Positions 12,173 to 24,297 of a DNA stretch of 64,000 bases are shown piece by piece. The first letter of the stretch is position 1. Each line of letters begins with the position of its first letter. Origin of the DNA: Diphasiastrum complanatum (taxonomy: Eukaryota > Streptophyta > Lycopodiopsida > Lycopodiales > Lycopodiaceae); assembly GCA_029204225.1 (NCBI GenBank), contig CM055100.1, positions 64,742,175 to 64,806,174 of the forward strand. The letters run 5' to 3'. The notes below the pieces were generated by a model. It was given only the letters and a program-made list of their open reading frames with translations. It was not told the origin of the DNA and made no database searches. The position numbers were made by a program, and so were the translations under genes.

Positions 12173-12258
<86 letters not shown>

Positions 12259-13525
12259 GCTAGTTTTCAGAAAAAAACGACTGATTGTTGTTTTGTTTGT
12301 GATGTAGATGTTTTCGTTTTGAAGGTGAAACGAAAGAAGACATATCTTCTGCGGATCGTGAATGCAGCTCTGAACACTGAGCTTTTCTTTACAGTGGCCA
12401 ACCACGCTCTTACTGTCGTAGAGACCGATGGAGACTACACAAAGCCATTGCCTACAAACTCCATCCTGCTCACACCCGGCCAGAGCACCAATGTCCTCAT
12501 CAAGACAGACCAGCCCATCGGACGTTACTATATGGGAGCGAGCCCTTACATGTCAGCCAGAATTCCGTTTCAGCGTGTCCCAACCTTGGGGATCTTTGAA
12601 TATGAAAATGCACCATCTTCGACTCTGCCCACTATGCCCACCTTCCCGGCAAGCAACGACACAAATACAGCAATGCAATTTGCGACCAGCCTTAGATGCT
12701 TGAACCGTCATGAAACTTATGTGGAGAGAATTCCTCGCAAAGTAGACAAGAGCATTTTCATAACAGTAGGACTTGGAACCAAACCCTGTGATGCCAATCG
12801 CACCTGTACAACTAACATCACAGCCTCCATGAGCAATATCTCCCTTATCTTACCTGAGATAGCACTGCTTCAAGCTTACTACTTCAATATCTCAAATGTC
12901 TTCTCAGCTGATTTTCCAGATAGTCCTTTAAATCCGTTTAATTACACAGGAAGTCCTCCTAACAACTTCACTCCAGAAAGCGGTACAAGAGTAAATGTTA
13001 TTCCCTTCAATTCAAGCGTACAGATGGTTCTACAGGATACCAGCATTTTGGGAGTAGAAAACCATCCCATCCACCTGCATGGTTATAGTTTCTATGTTGT
13101 CGGGCAGGGATTTGGCAATTTCAATGAAAGCACTGCGAACTTCAATCTTGTTGATCCTCCCAGAAGGAACACTATAGGCGTCCCTGTGGGAGGGTGGGCA
13201 GCTCTTCGCTTTAAGGCTGACAATCCTGGTACGTAGCTACTTACAGAACTTTGCATTTCCAATGTGGATTCTGTGTAACTGTAACATTATTTCTTTTATT
13301 TTTACTGGTATAGTAGAATCTTGTTTTGATCGAATTTGGGTTGGTTTCTGGGGATTTTTAAAAGGAACTATTCTCTAATTGGGTTTGTGTTCAGGAGTTT
13401 GGTATATGCATTGCCATCTGGAGATTCATACTACTTGGGGACTTGCAACGGCGTTTATTGTGCCAAATGGAGTGGGTCCTGGTCAAACGCTACCACCTCC
13501 GCCGCCGGACCTTCCTCCTTGTTGA
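11032..13525 (+). CDS. laccase, secreted multicopper oxidase (6 exons, 592 aa)
   Basis: Laccases oxidise monolignols and other phenols with O2 in the cell wall, and many act in lignin formation. Exons: 11032-11238, 11386-11537, 11670-11908, 12033-12161, 12308-13228, 13395-13525. All five introns are GT..AG and the exons sum to 1779 bases. A basic N-terminus precedes a hydrophobic signal segment (about residues 43-57, [16 protein letters not shown]). All copper sites are present: HWHG (119-122), HAH (164, 166), HPIHLHG (495-501) and HCHLEIH (555-561) with axial Leu566. This gives T1 ligands H495, C556, H561 and a full T2/T3 set. The C-terminus PPPDLPPC is typical. Length is slightly above the usual 550-590 because of the long N-terminus. 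Many N-x-S/T sites fit a secreted glycoprotein. Intron 4 holds a CT microsatellite. I name the family only; the paralogue number and substrate cannot be told from sequence. Confidence 0.95.
12178..12256. repeat. (CT)n microsatellite in laccase intron 4
   Basis: A 79-base pure CT run, 16 bases after the donor site at 12162. It makes up more than half of the 146-base intron and forms a very long polypyrimidine tract near the 5' splice site. Frames running through it into exon 5 are not the real start of that exon. Confidence 0.95.
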
Positions 13526-15400
13526 GGGAAGGATTCGGAATACTTTCGTCTATGCTGTAAATTCTTTTTAAGACATGAAATAAGGGTTTAGCATCTCCTT
13601 GTATCTTTGATCTCCAATGAGTGATCTCTAGAGCAAAGAGATATCAGGGAAATGCTGCTGTCAAAGCTAATCATTCGCAAATATCTGAAATAAGGGGACA
13701 ATCAAAACCAATCTTGTCTCGCGAAACTTTGTCATATCATTATTTTTTGGCATCAATTAGTCCTATCATTGAAGGAGAATTAATAAGATGCCGTGATTGC
13801 TGCTACAAACTACTCTCTCTTGTACTGATTATTGTTTCTTCATTTATAAAATTATCAGACAGCTTCATTCGTTACGGCAACTGCAAAGGCTACTCTGGTG
13901 GACAACCTATGGCTCATACTTATACATAGATATGGATTTCAACTGCTTATATGTGATTCTGTGAACTTGATGATTTTCCAGCAGCTGAGATAAAATAGGA
14001 TCATCTTGCAGAGGTGTATCTTAAGCAAATCACAAGCCTTCCTTGCAAACACCAATTAAAATACTGTACAAAACATGATCAGTGGCCATAAGGTAAAAGC
14101 TGCACAAGATTTTACAATTGAAATTCATTACAATCTAGTGCTCCTATCGTTGTAATAAAGACGCAAATTTTCAGTCTTAATTTGTAATCCCACCTGTTGC
14201 TGAGTATATACCACCTTGTGTCAGCTTACTGTGAGGGTTGATTAACGGATACATTAACGTGTACATCACAAGAAGGACAGCATCTGTAGATGTACCTTCA
14301 TTGACCAGTCTAGCTTCAAACTTACAAAATTATGAGGCGGACTGCATTAGCTTCACCAACTTGACGGAAATTACAACCGATCATCTTATCATGATTTTGC
14401 TGCTGCAGCGGATGCCTTGACCTGATCTGACATCTCAACTTTACTGACCAACTGTACTCTGTCCATTCCGTGAAGAAATGATCACACCAGCTTGCCCGGC
14501 CTCTACCCTGGCTCACACCAGCTATATCTCAGATTGTCATGTTCTCATCTTTTGGCTTAAATGTCTTATACACCACACCCGAACTCTTAGTATCGATATA
14601 TAATCGTTCATTTATATAAATGTTTCTCAACACAGCCTACCTATTCGAAATTGATTAGTAATAAAGGGGAGAAAATAGAGATTTGAGAGACATGGAGGTG
14701 CAAGATGCCATTACAGCTTATAGGACTATGCCACTACCCTTATTACTGCAATTGGCATAACCCTTGTCCCCGTCTTCAAGCCTGTTTCTTCTCTTGTTGT
14801 ATGTCCTTATTTTTGTGGGCGATTGGATTCTGACTCCTGCTGATCCGAAGGAGTACAAAGGGATTCCTCCCTAGCTCACCACGTATTGCAGCAGTGACAC
14901 CCATCAGACATCTCTCATCGGCTAACTATGACACCATCTCCTTTCGGATGTAGATCTGGATCGCTAGCTCTAACCAAGACAAATCAATCAAATAATTCTC
15001 TCTTTCTCTCTCCATCTTCATGACTGGTCATCCCTCTATGGTTTTGTATTATGATGTTACATGGAATAAAAATCTAATTGGAGGGGTGGATAACTAGGTA
15101 ACTCTTATTCCGTAGTCAACAAATTTTCTTTTGTTGAGTAAGGACACCAACGATTCAAAATCTCCAAAAAAAAACTTTCAAATCTCCTTCCCTATTTTCA
15201 TTGGTTGATTTCAACCATTTCATAGCTTAAATTTACATTCAATGAGTACCTTGCATTGAGGCTTGTGCCAAGAGCTTTTGCTATACCTATTCCTAATATT
15301 AAAATTGACGAAAAACACTTGTGCAGATTTTTTTTAAATTAAAGTCCTCAATTGCATCTTAACTCCTTAATGTGGAAGTAATCTAACTCAGGAGTTAAAA
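13526..15400. other. unassigned region downstream of laccase
   Basis: The laccase 3' end presumably lies in the first few hundred bases, but no clear poly(A) signal is evident. Short open frames (13621-13929, 14238-14420) have no recognisable domain. No terminal repeats or transposon domains were found. Confidence 0.4.
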
Positions 15401-17202
15401 TTCTCATTGCATTGAAAATTTGAGTAATATTCATAAACTATCTATATAGTTGATAACATACCCGAGAAGAATTCTACCATGATTAATGATGAATTAACAA
15501 CTTGCCCAGAAATCCTGATTCTATAAACTAGGATTCCATATAATTACCAATTTAAATGTCCTTCACTAGTAGGAAATCACCAAATTTTCCACTCCAAAAA
15601 GAACTTCTTATGCCCATCTTAAGAAACAAAAAAATCCCATTCTTAGGTTACTAGATTCACTAAAAAAATTGATTCCCTTACCAAACCCCCAACATTTCTC
15701 GGCACAACTACCAATTGCACTCTCATAAGCTAAATCTTGACCTTATGGCCATGCAATCGTAACCTTGATTTCCCTTTCCACTCATACCAAAACATAGAGA
15801 TTGTGAAGAAATAATTGGCATGCTTACAGTCAATAAAACGGTTGGGGAAGCCAATTCAAATGCCTGTCCCTTTTTTAGTACGTCTAGAAAACTCAAGAGG
15901 GCAATGGATACCAAGAAGTAGGTAGCTATGCTATGCTATCCAACACACACAGAGATCGCCTTGACATGGGGCCAAAACAATGATTTGCCCTTCACAATTA
16001 TTTAATTCAAAAAAATTCTAATTAGAGGGAGATGACTATGTGAAGTAACTGCGAGAGCACCAACCAACACATGATATGACTGCAACTACTTGTGTGGTCA
16101 TCACCCTCTTGATTGTTAGCATTAACATGTCTAGCAAGTTACGTAGGAGAGTGATTGATGTACATAAAGTCTTACATGCCACATACTCTTGACAATTACC
16201 AAATACATAAAGAATAGTTCTATTGCACTTATTCAACATGTTATGTAGGAGTGTGGTTGATGTACACAATTCTTATCCTCTTTTTGCATGACTACATTTG
16301 ACATTTCAGTTTTCAACCTCCAACTTGCCTTATTATTCTTCTAAAATTTGACTATAAAAGCTTTTTTCATTTAATGTATTGTTACTTGTAAATTGGTCGA
16401 TTAAATTTGAAATCAACAAGTTTGAAAATGGAATTTGACCATTCTTTAATAATGGACAATGGATGTACATTAAATCTTACTGGCCGCATACTCAAATGGG
16501 GGATCATAGAGTAATTGTGTAATGAAACTAAATTAAATAATCAGTTTGAAACCACCATTTACAAAAATCACTTCAACAACTATATATATACTAGAGTATG
16601 CCAAAGTTCAAAACAAGTTCCCAACTCAAAAATTCAAGCAAGAATATGTGTATCTAGGTTTTGTGATATACCCTTCTATCGATGAAAATCTATATTGATC
16701 AACCTAATCTTTGTATGTTTACTAGGTCTTGGAGAGGTCTATTCGACAAAAAGATAAATCGTTACAAAAGCTAAGATTTTTTTGGATGATTTGTGTGAGT
16801 GAATATGTTTTTTTCCAATCATATAGATTTCCTAGTTGTGTTATTTATTTTTTAGAAATGCCATTCTTATGGAATCAATTGAATATACAATATTTTTATT
16901 AGTTATGTAAGTAATCAACATATGCAGATAGTGAGAGAATATATGAAAGATATGTTTTAGTACAAAATCATAGTGAGATTATTCTTTTGTGGGGATCAAT
17001 AATTTTGTTGAGTTTATTATGCATTCTTTTTCACTAGGTTCATTTGGTATACTTAAACTAGAAGGTGAACATAGTACCATTTTTCACATCTACTCTAAAC
17101 TTTGGCCTATGACCACCATACGTACATAGAATCCTTTGTAAAATTTAATTCATTGACCCTGATAAGATTCAAAATGAATCTAAAATGTACTAGTGTTTTA
17201 CA

Positions 17203-18176
17203 TGAAGAAACAAAACATTTCTATTTACAAAGCTTTGCTCAGCCCTCTGCCTAACGAAGATGTTTGCGAACACGAAAGTCAAGAGACACGAAGCACGAAA
17301 GTTTCGCGAACATCTGACGGGAAGACACGAACACGAAATATTCGCGAACGAGAATCTTTTACGGTCCAACATGAGAAAAGTCAGACGGTGGAAATGAAAC
17401 CAACGACGCGACACGAAAAATGTCGCGAAATCTTTTTTGCCCTCACGCTCCAAAGAGTACCAGCAAAGATCATGCAAGTACACATAAGTACAGATATATG
17501 ATCTGATGGCATGACGTCAACAGATACACTCTAGGTCGTGGCTAATCTGCCACGCTTGTAATTTCCTGATTAGTTGTAGATACTTAATCACTCTAATCTT
17601 AAAGTTACATAGAGCGACTATATACTTACTGGATGATACTTGACAAACACAGAAAAGTAGTCTGATGCTAGTAAGCAATCATGACAAAATACTGACAAGA
17701 AGTCCGCCTGCGTGCGAGACGAGTTCTGTGAGCAGGATCCATACTGATCCACATGTCCGCTAGTAAGCGAGACATCCACACGTGAGAGAACTGTATTTCT
17801 CTCACGCCAATGCACTGCGTGGATCTGCATGCAGTGCTTGAAGAATCAAAGAAAAGTCAATAGATGGTCTTGTAGCAATTGTGCACATGTCAATTTATGA
17901 TGTATGATCTTGAATGCAAATGTGTCTGCTGTTATTCGTGTCTCTGATTCTCCCATTCATTTAATTCTGCACATTGGTTGAACTTGTTAAATGTTGCATT
18001 AATTTATAAAACGTAGATTAGCAGTGCCTGACTACATTCTGGAGGACCATAGGAGTGATTTGGCTGGCAGTGTCCAGCGACTACATCTGAACTCCATCTG
18101 AATCGCATTGAGTCGTGGTTGAATCGCTTTCGCGACTATTTCGTGACTATCTCGCGAGCCTCTAGTACCTCCATCA
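17203..18176 (+). repeat. copia T 5' LTR (974 bp)
   Basis: TG...CA ends. The primer site follows one base later. It is clearly diverged from the 3' LTR at 23075 (several scattered differences per 100 bases by eye), so the insertion is not recent. It carries many CGCGAAC/TTCGTG-like repeats near its start. Confidence 0.88.
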
Positions 18177-18177
18177 G

Positions 18178-18190
18178 TGGTATCAGAGCC
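18178..18190 (+). promoter_or_regulatory. copia T primer-binding site
   Basis: TGGTATCAGAGCC, the standard plant copia site for initiator Met-tRNA, directly after the 5' LTR. The same motif, inverted, lies at the end of the inverted LTR near 19791-19803. Confidence 0.92.
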
Positions 18191-18210
18191 TACTTATTGT
18201 CATAATCTAC

Positions 18211-19773
18211 ACTGCTAGCTCCCACATGGCTATCTATCTTTTGGGACGTATGAGACTCACAATCGGATACTTTAGCCTAGCACTAACAATTCTCGTGCTC
18301 TCAGACTCGGCTCTCAACTTCATGTCTGCTAGAAGCTCTTTTGAGTGGAGATGTTCTGCATCGACACCTCAAGACATGGCATCAGCTAACACAAGGTACT
18401 TCTAAGAAGAAAATTCTTCACTCTCAAGATGTCGAATGGTGATTCACTTCAGAATCACGTTAACCAGTTCAAGAATCTCTTGCAATAGATGGCTGCTATC
18501 AGATCGATCATCGACGATCAAGACACAATTATGACATTGCTTTCAAACTTGCCCTCTACGTATGATAATTGTGACACACTCAGATTTAACTCTCACTAGC
18601 GTTATCACTATGTTGTTGCAAGAAGACAATCGAAGAAGTGAAGACATTTCATTAACTTTATCATCTCATGCTCTATATGTCAATAAAGGCTCAAAACAAC
18701 AAAAGCAGAAAAGCTCTAAGCAGTCCGCATCAAGTCAAAAACTGACAGAAAGTCAAGAGCAATTATCAAATCAGTCGAAAAAATAGATGTTTTGTAAGTA
18801 TTGTAAATGCACTAATCATGAGATCTAGGATTGTTGCAGTATTAAAAACAAAAAATGCTAGCAAACAACCAGATCAACAAGCGAATCCAATCACATCATC
18901 ATATCCGAACTCGACATGAATGAAGGAGCATTTATGGTCAAAAACCAAAAGCATATTTCACTCCAATACGTTTATTTTCACTCCAATACGCCTTACAGTA
19001 CAAAGAAATACGTTCATCTTGGCGACGATAGCATACACACTATCAAAGGTGAAGGCTTTGTAAGATTGATGTTCCAACATGATCAATTTAAACTACTATC
19101 CATTAGTGGAGTTTTAAATCCAAAAAAGACCCTTTGTAAAGATTCTTTTTATATTTTTTCTCTATTTTTTCTTACACATGGACCAATCAAAACACTCAAA
19201 TTTGAAATCTACGTAACGTAACTTTTTGAGTCCACATTTTGATTCCACACTAAAAATGGCATAACTTTTTAGTGGTAAGTCCGAATTAGGCAGAGTTTGG
19301 TGCATTCAAAAGCGCTTGACAAGGGCTTTTCAATGCTAGATGACATACTTTTGAGCTACGATTAAAATGTTATGGCAAGTCAAAAGTATTAGTGTTTTAA
19401 TATTTTAGTAATATAAACTACATCTTGCACGAATTCTTAAAGGGTCTTTTTGGAGCTCAAAACTCCTCTAATGAAATGTTTTGTATGTACCTAAACTCTC
19501 TATAAATTTGTTGTCATTAAGTAGAATCACTGAATTAGGTCATAGGGTAGAGTTTGAGTATGATCGATGCCGAATTATCGATAGGACAAATAAGATCCTT
19601 GCACTCGGCAAGAGGCATTGATACTTATATAGACTAGCACATTGTTATTTTGACATTGTCAGGCCTTGAAAGCCTCTGTTCTTTTCAATAAAGCATTACT
19701 ATGGGATCGCACATTAGGACACTTGAATCATACATCTGTGTCGAACATGTGTAAACAATTCCTGGCTATGTCA
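18211..19773 (+). pseudogene. copia T gag, protease and pre-integrase (decayed, interrupted)
   Basis: Gag text (FTLKMSNGDSLQNHVNQFKN) appears near 18420-18470 with a stop soon after. A damaged CCHC knuckle CKYCKCTNHEI-stop-DC lies near 18793-18835, and protease text VHLGDDSIHTIKGEGF near 19010-19060. A small inverted-repeat element (19112-19477) splits the protease. After it the frame resumes as NVLYVPKLSINLLSLS and ITELGHRVEF (about 19482-19560) and the pre-integrase motif LWDRTLGHLN near 19700. Several stops and frameshifts exclude function. The first 130 bases resemble the dispersed repeat at 24.7-25.08 and 39.6-39.96 kb. Confidence 0.8.
19112..19477. mobile_element. MITE-like element with about 35-base inverted ends
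   Basis: The left end ATTAGTGGAGTTTTAAATCC and the right end, read in reverse as ATTAGAGGAGTTTTGAGCTC, are both followed by AAAAAGACCCTTT. The flanking bases suggest a TA target duplication. It interrupts copia protease. Related ends lie at 27590-27711 (inverted) and from about 61525, sharing a CCAATCAAAA...TTTGAAAT.TACGTAACGTA block. It has no coding capacity. The superfamily is not certain; a TA target would fit Tc1/mariner. Confidence 0.75.
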
Positions 19774-22700
19774 GATTATGACAATAAGTAGGCTCTGATA
19801 CCACTGATGGAGGTAATAGAGGTTCGCGAGACAGCCGAATAGTCGTGAAAACGATTCCAACCATGACTCAATGCGATTCGGATGGAGTTCAGATGTAATC
19901 GCTGGACACTGCCAGCCGAATCACTCCTACAGTCCTCCAGAATGTAGTCAGGCACTGCTGATCTACGTTTTATAAATTAATGCAGCATTTAACAAGTTCA
20001 ACCAATGTGTGAAACTAAATGAATGGGAGAATCAGACACACGAATAATAGCAGACACATTTGCATTCAAGATCATACATCATGAATTGACATGTCCACAA
20101 TTGCTACAAGATCATCTATTGATTTTTCTTTGATTCTTCAAGCACTGCATGCAAATCCACGCACGCAGGCGGACTTCTTGTCTTGATTGCTTACTAGCAT
20201 CAGACTACTTTTCTGTGTTTGTCAAGTATCATCCAGCAAGTATATAGTCGCTCTATGTAACTTTAAGATTAGAGTGATTAAGTATCTACAACTAATCAAG
20301 AAATTACAAGAGTGGCAGATTAGCCACAACCTAGAGTGTATCTGCTGACGTCATGCCATAACATCATATATCTGTACTTCTGTGTAATTGCATGATCTTT
20401 GCTGGTACTCTTTGGAGCATGAGGGCAGAAAAGATTTTGCGACATTTTTTGTGTCGCATCGTTGGTTTTGTTTCCATCGTCTGACTTTCTTGTGTTGGAC
20501 CGCAAAAGATTCTCGTTCGTGAATCTTTCGTGTTCGTGTCTTTCCGTCAGGTGTTCACGAAACTTTCGTGCTTCGTGTCTCTTGACTTTCGTGTTCGTGA
20601 ACATCTTCGTCAGGCAGAGGGCTGAAAACTAGCAAAGCTTTGTAAATAGAAATGTTTTGTTTCTTCATGTAAAACACTAGTACATTTTAGATTCATTTTG
20701 AATCTTATCAGGGTCAATGAATTAAATTTTACAAAGGATTCTATGTATGTATGGTGGTCATAGGCCAAAGTTTAGAGTAGATGTGAAAAATGGTACTATG
20801 TTCACATTCTAGTGTAAGTATACCAAATGAACCTAGCGAAAAAGAATGCATAATAAACTCAACAAAATTATTGATCCTCACAAAAGAATAATCTCACTAT
20901 GATTTTGTACTAAAACATATCTTTCATATATTCTCTCACTATCTGCATATGTTGATTACTTACATAACTAATAAAAATATTGTATACTCAATTGATTCCA
21001 TAAGAAGGGCATTTCTAAAAAATAAATAGCACAACTAGGAAATCTATATGATTGGAAAAAAACATATTCACTCACACAAATCGTCCAAAAAAATCTTACC
21101 CTTTGTAACGATTTATCTTTTTGTCGAATAGACCTCTCCAAGACCTAGTAAACATACAAAGATTAGGTTGATCAATATAGATTTTCAACAATAGAAGGGT
21201 ATATCACAAAACCTAGATACATAGATTCTTGCTTGAATTTTTGAGTTGGGAACTTGTTTTGAACTTTGGCATACTCTAGTACATATATAGTTGTTATTCA
21301 AAGGTCAATAAAGTGTATTGTAAATTTTTGGATATGTTAAATTAAGACTACCTTTTGGTGAACAAAAGAAAAAAATTTCTAGTATAAAAATTAGCTTCAT
21401 GCATGGAATAATCGAGTGAAAGTGTACACATCTTTCTAAGCTTTTCTACATGGGTGCTTTGTCTACATACCTATTTTATGAATGTCCGAAACGTCTATGT
21501 TGTGCACATGATGACTATTTTTTGAACATAAAACAAATGTTAGTACCTTTGATTTATCAATTATATGTTGTTGGAACATAATTGTACAATCATACATAGA
21601 AATTTCTTAGCAACATATACACAATTACTTCAATGCGCCATGTAAGATGTACTTTTAGTAAGTAATTTTCATGTCTACTTGTTCAGGTGAAGTGGTTTTT
21701 GTAAATGGCGGTTTCAGACTAATTATTTAATTTAGTTTCATTACACAATTACTCTATGATCCCCCATTTGAGTATGCGGCCAGTAAGATTTTATGTACAT
21801 CCATTGTCCATTATTAAAGAATGGTCAAATTCCATTTTCAAACTTGTTTCAATCGACCAATTTACAAGTAACAATACATTAAATGAAAAAAGCTTTTATA
21901 GTCAAATTTTAGAAGAATAATAAGGCAAGTTGAAGGTTGAAAACTGAAACATATGACCATGTTGACAAAATGTAGTGAAAAATAGAAAATCATGCAAAAA
22001 GAGGATAAGAATTGTGTACATCAACCACCCTCCTACATAACATGTTGAATAAGTGCAATAGAACTATTCTTTATGTATTTGGTAATTGTCAAGAGTATGT
22101 GGCATGTAAGACTTTATGTACATCAATCACTCTCCTACGTAACTTGCTAGACAAGTTTTGTAAATGGTAACAATTCAAGAGGGTGATGACCACACAAGTA
22201 GTTGCAGTCATATGTGTTGGTTGGTGCTCTCGTAGTTACTTCACATAGTCATCTCCCTCTAATTAGAATTTTTTTGAATTAAATAATTGTGAAGGGCAAA
22301 ACATTGTTTTGGCCCCATGTCAATTAATTCTTTGGCAATCTCTGTGTGTTGGATAGCATAGCATAGCTACCTACTTCTTGGTATCCATTGCCCTCTTGAG
22401 TTTTCTAGACGTACTAAAAAAGGGAGAGGCATTTGAATTGGCTTCCCCAACCTTTTTATTGACTGTAAGCAGGCCAATTATTTCTGAACAATCTCTATGT
22501 TTTGGTATGAGTGGTTGGTAAGGGAATCACGTTTTTTAGTGAATCTAGTAACCTAAGAATGGAATTTTTTTGTTTCTTAAGATGGGCATAAGAAGTTCTT
22601 TTTGGAGTGGAAAATTTGGCGATTTCCTACTAGTGAAGGACTTTTAAATTGGTAATTATATGGAATCCTAGTTTATAGAATCAAGATTTCTGGGCAAGTT

Positions 22701-22800
22701 GTTAATTCATCATTAATCATGGTAGAATTCTTCTTGGGTATGTTATCAACTATATAGATACTTTATGAATATTACTCAAATTTTCTATGCAATGAAGAAT
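19774..22800. repeat. long inverted repeat, arm B
   Basis: Reverse complement of 15401-18205. It includes an inverted LTR (19805-20667) with a deletion of about 100 bases relative to arm A, the TTACA-equivalent TGTAA at 20668-20672, and the inverted flank to 22800. The left junction is in pre-integrase and the right junction is in RNase H. It also has about 0.39 kb (21294-21687) not present in arm A. Confidence 0.9.
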
Positions 22801-23083
22801 TGGGCGAAACAAGGAACAAGCCTCTGGTCTTGCAGATGGATAACACCTCTGCAATACATCTGACCAAATATTCTGTTCCATTTGAGAACAAAACACATCT
22901 CGATCAAGTATCATTTGATCAGGAATCTAATTGAAAAGAAGATGCTGCAGACCACCTTCATCGAAACGAAAGACATGGTTGCTCACATCTTCACCAAAGC
23001 CCTGGACAAAGGACTTTTTGAGAGACAGAGGAGCAGTCTTGGGATCGTAAAGCTATCATGCTTTGAGAGGGAGCTGAAGAAAT
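22801..23083 (+). pseudogene. copia T RNase H, C-terminal fragment
   Basis: The frame has DNTSAIHLTK, then after a frameshift TKHISIKYHLIRNLIEKK and DMVAHIFTKALDKGLFE, the usual C-terminus of copia RNase H. It ends in a polypurine run GAGAGGGAG just before the LTR at 23075, with the stop just inside the LTR. It is cut off abruptly on its left side by arm B. Confidence 0.88.
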
Positions 23084-24041
23084 AAAATGTTTCTATTTAC
23101 AATGCTTTGCTAGCTTTCAGCCCTCTGCCTGACGAAGATGTTCGCAAACACGAAAGTCAAGCACAAAAGTTTGCAAACACCTGACGGGAAGACACGAACA
23201 CGAAACATTCAAGAACGAGAATCTTTTGCGGTCCAACACGAGAAAGTCAGACGACGGAAATGAAATCAACGACGTGACACGAAAAACGTCGCAAAATCTT
23301 TTCTGCACTCACGCTCCAAAGAGTACTAGCAAAGATCATGCAAGTACCCAGAAGTACAGATATCTGATGCGATGGCATGACGTCAGCAGATACACTCTAA
23401 GTCGTGGCTAATCTGCCACTCTTGTAATTTCCTAATTAGTTGTAGATACTTAATCATTCTAATCTTAAAGTTACATAGAGCGACTATATACTTACTGGAT
23501 GATACTTGACAAACACAGAAAAGTATTCTGATGCTAGTAAGCAATCATGACGAAATACTGACAAGAAGTCTGCCTGCATGCGATACGAGTTCTATGAGCA
23601 GGATCCATAGTGATCCACAAGTCCTCTAGTAGGCGAGACATCCACTTGTGAGAGAAATGTATTCCTCTCATGCCAACGCACTGCGTGAATCTGCATGCAG
23701 TGCTTGAAGAATCAAAGAAAAATCAATAGATTATCTTGTAGCAATTGTGAACATGTCAATTTATGATGTATGATTTTGAATGCAAATGTGTCTGCTGTTA
23801 TTCATGTGTCTGATTCTCCCATTCATTTATTTTTCACATTGGTTGAACTTGCTAAATGCTGCATTAATTTATAAAACGTAGATCAGCAGTGTCTGACTAC
23901 ATTCTCGAGGACTGTAGGAGTGATTTGGCTGGCAGTGTCTAGTGACCACATCTGAACTCCATTCGAATCGCATTGAGTCGTGGATGAATCGCTTTCGCGA
24001 CTGTTTTGCGACTGTCTCGCAAACCTCTATTACCTCCATCA
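23075..24041 (+). repeat. copia T 3' LTR (967 bp)
   Basis: Starts TGAAGAAATAAAATG right after the polypurine tract and ends CTCCATCA, followed by the TTACA duplication. Collinear with the 5' LTR at 17203. Confidence 0.88.
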
Positions 24042-24127
24042 TTACATGAGTAAAGAAGTAACTACACCTAGAAATTTTGATATTAATATACCTTCGACAA
24101 CTAGCTTGAGTGAATGATATTACGTTT

Positions 24128-24283
24128 GATGATGGAAAGGCCAATTCCTTCTGGCAATGTATTAGGATCACAACCTTGTGGCACATTTGGTTAGATAGAA
24201 ATGGTAGACAACTTGGCAATGGTGATTTCTACATCTCCCCTCTACTCCTCTTTAAAGAGGCTGATAAGCTTATGCTTCTTTAA
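24128..24283 (+). pseudogene. LINE-like ORF2 C-terminal fragment
   Basis: A 51-codon open run ends in a stop at 24281-24283 and contains ITTLWHIWLDRNGRQLG. This resembles the zf-RVT-type tail of plant non-LTR retrotransposons (W..IW.ERN.R pattern). It lies between the copia 3' LTR and an inverted gag copy. The short length limits certainty. Confidence 0.5.
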
Positions 24284-24297
24284 GTTTTGTCTTACAG

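Larger units (their letters stand above)
15401..18205. repeat. long inverted repeat, arm A
   Basis: This segment (1.8 kb of flank, a copia LTR and the primer site) is matched in reverse complement by 19774-22800, separated by about 1.57 kb. Matching is continuous through the flank/LTR boundary, including the TTACA next to the LTR. Arm A lacks about 0.39 kb present in arm B at 21294-21687. The flank itself carries an open frame at 15723-15914 (minus) that persists in arm B, but I recognise no domain. Confidence 0.9.
17203..24041 (+). mobile_element. copia family T element with TTACA target duplication, rearranged inside
   Basis: The LTRs at 17203-18176 and 23075-24041 are in direct orientation and both read TGAAGAAA...CTCCATCA. 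TTACA stands at 17198-17202 and again at 24042-24046, as expected for a 5-base target duplication, so these are the true ends of one insertion. Between them lie primer site, gag, protease and pre-integrase. Then, in place of integrase and RT, there is an inverted copy of the element's own LTR plus 5' flank. The C-terminal RNase H follows. Confidence 0.85.

Noticed and set aside
13336-13560. Separate small gene on the plus strand after exon 5
   Set aside because: It is laccase intron 5 plus exon 6 read in another frame; the spliced frame gives HCHLEIH and the proper C-terminus.
18178-18190. TGGTATCAGAGCC tracts as tRNA gene ends
   Set aside because: They lie next to LTR ends without any cloverleaf; they are primer-binding sites. 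No tRNA gene was found in the window.
15401-24041. Palindrome as a functional CRISPR-like or viral terminal structure
   Set aside because: The arms are a copia LTR and its chromosomal flank; no short spaced repeats or viral genes.
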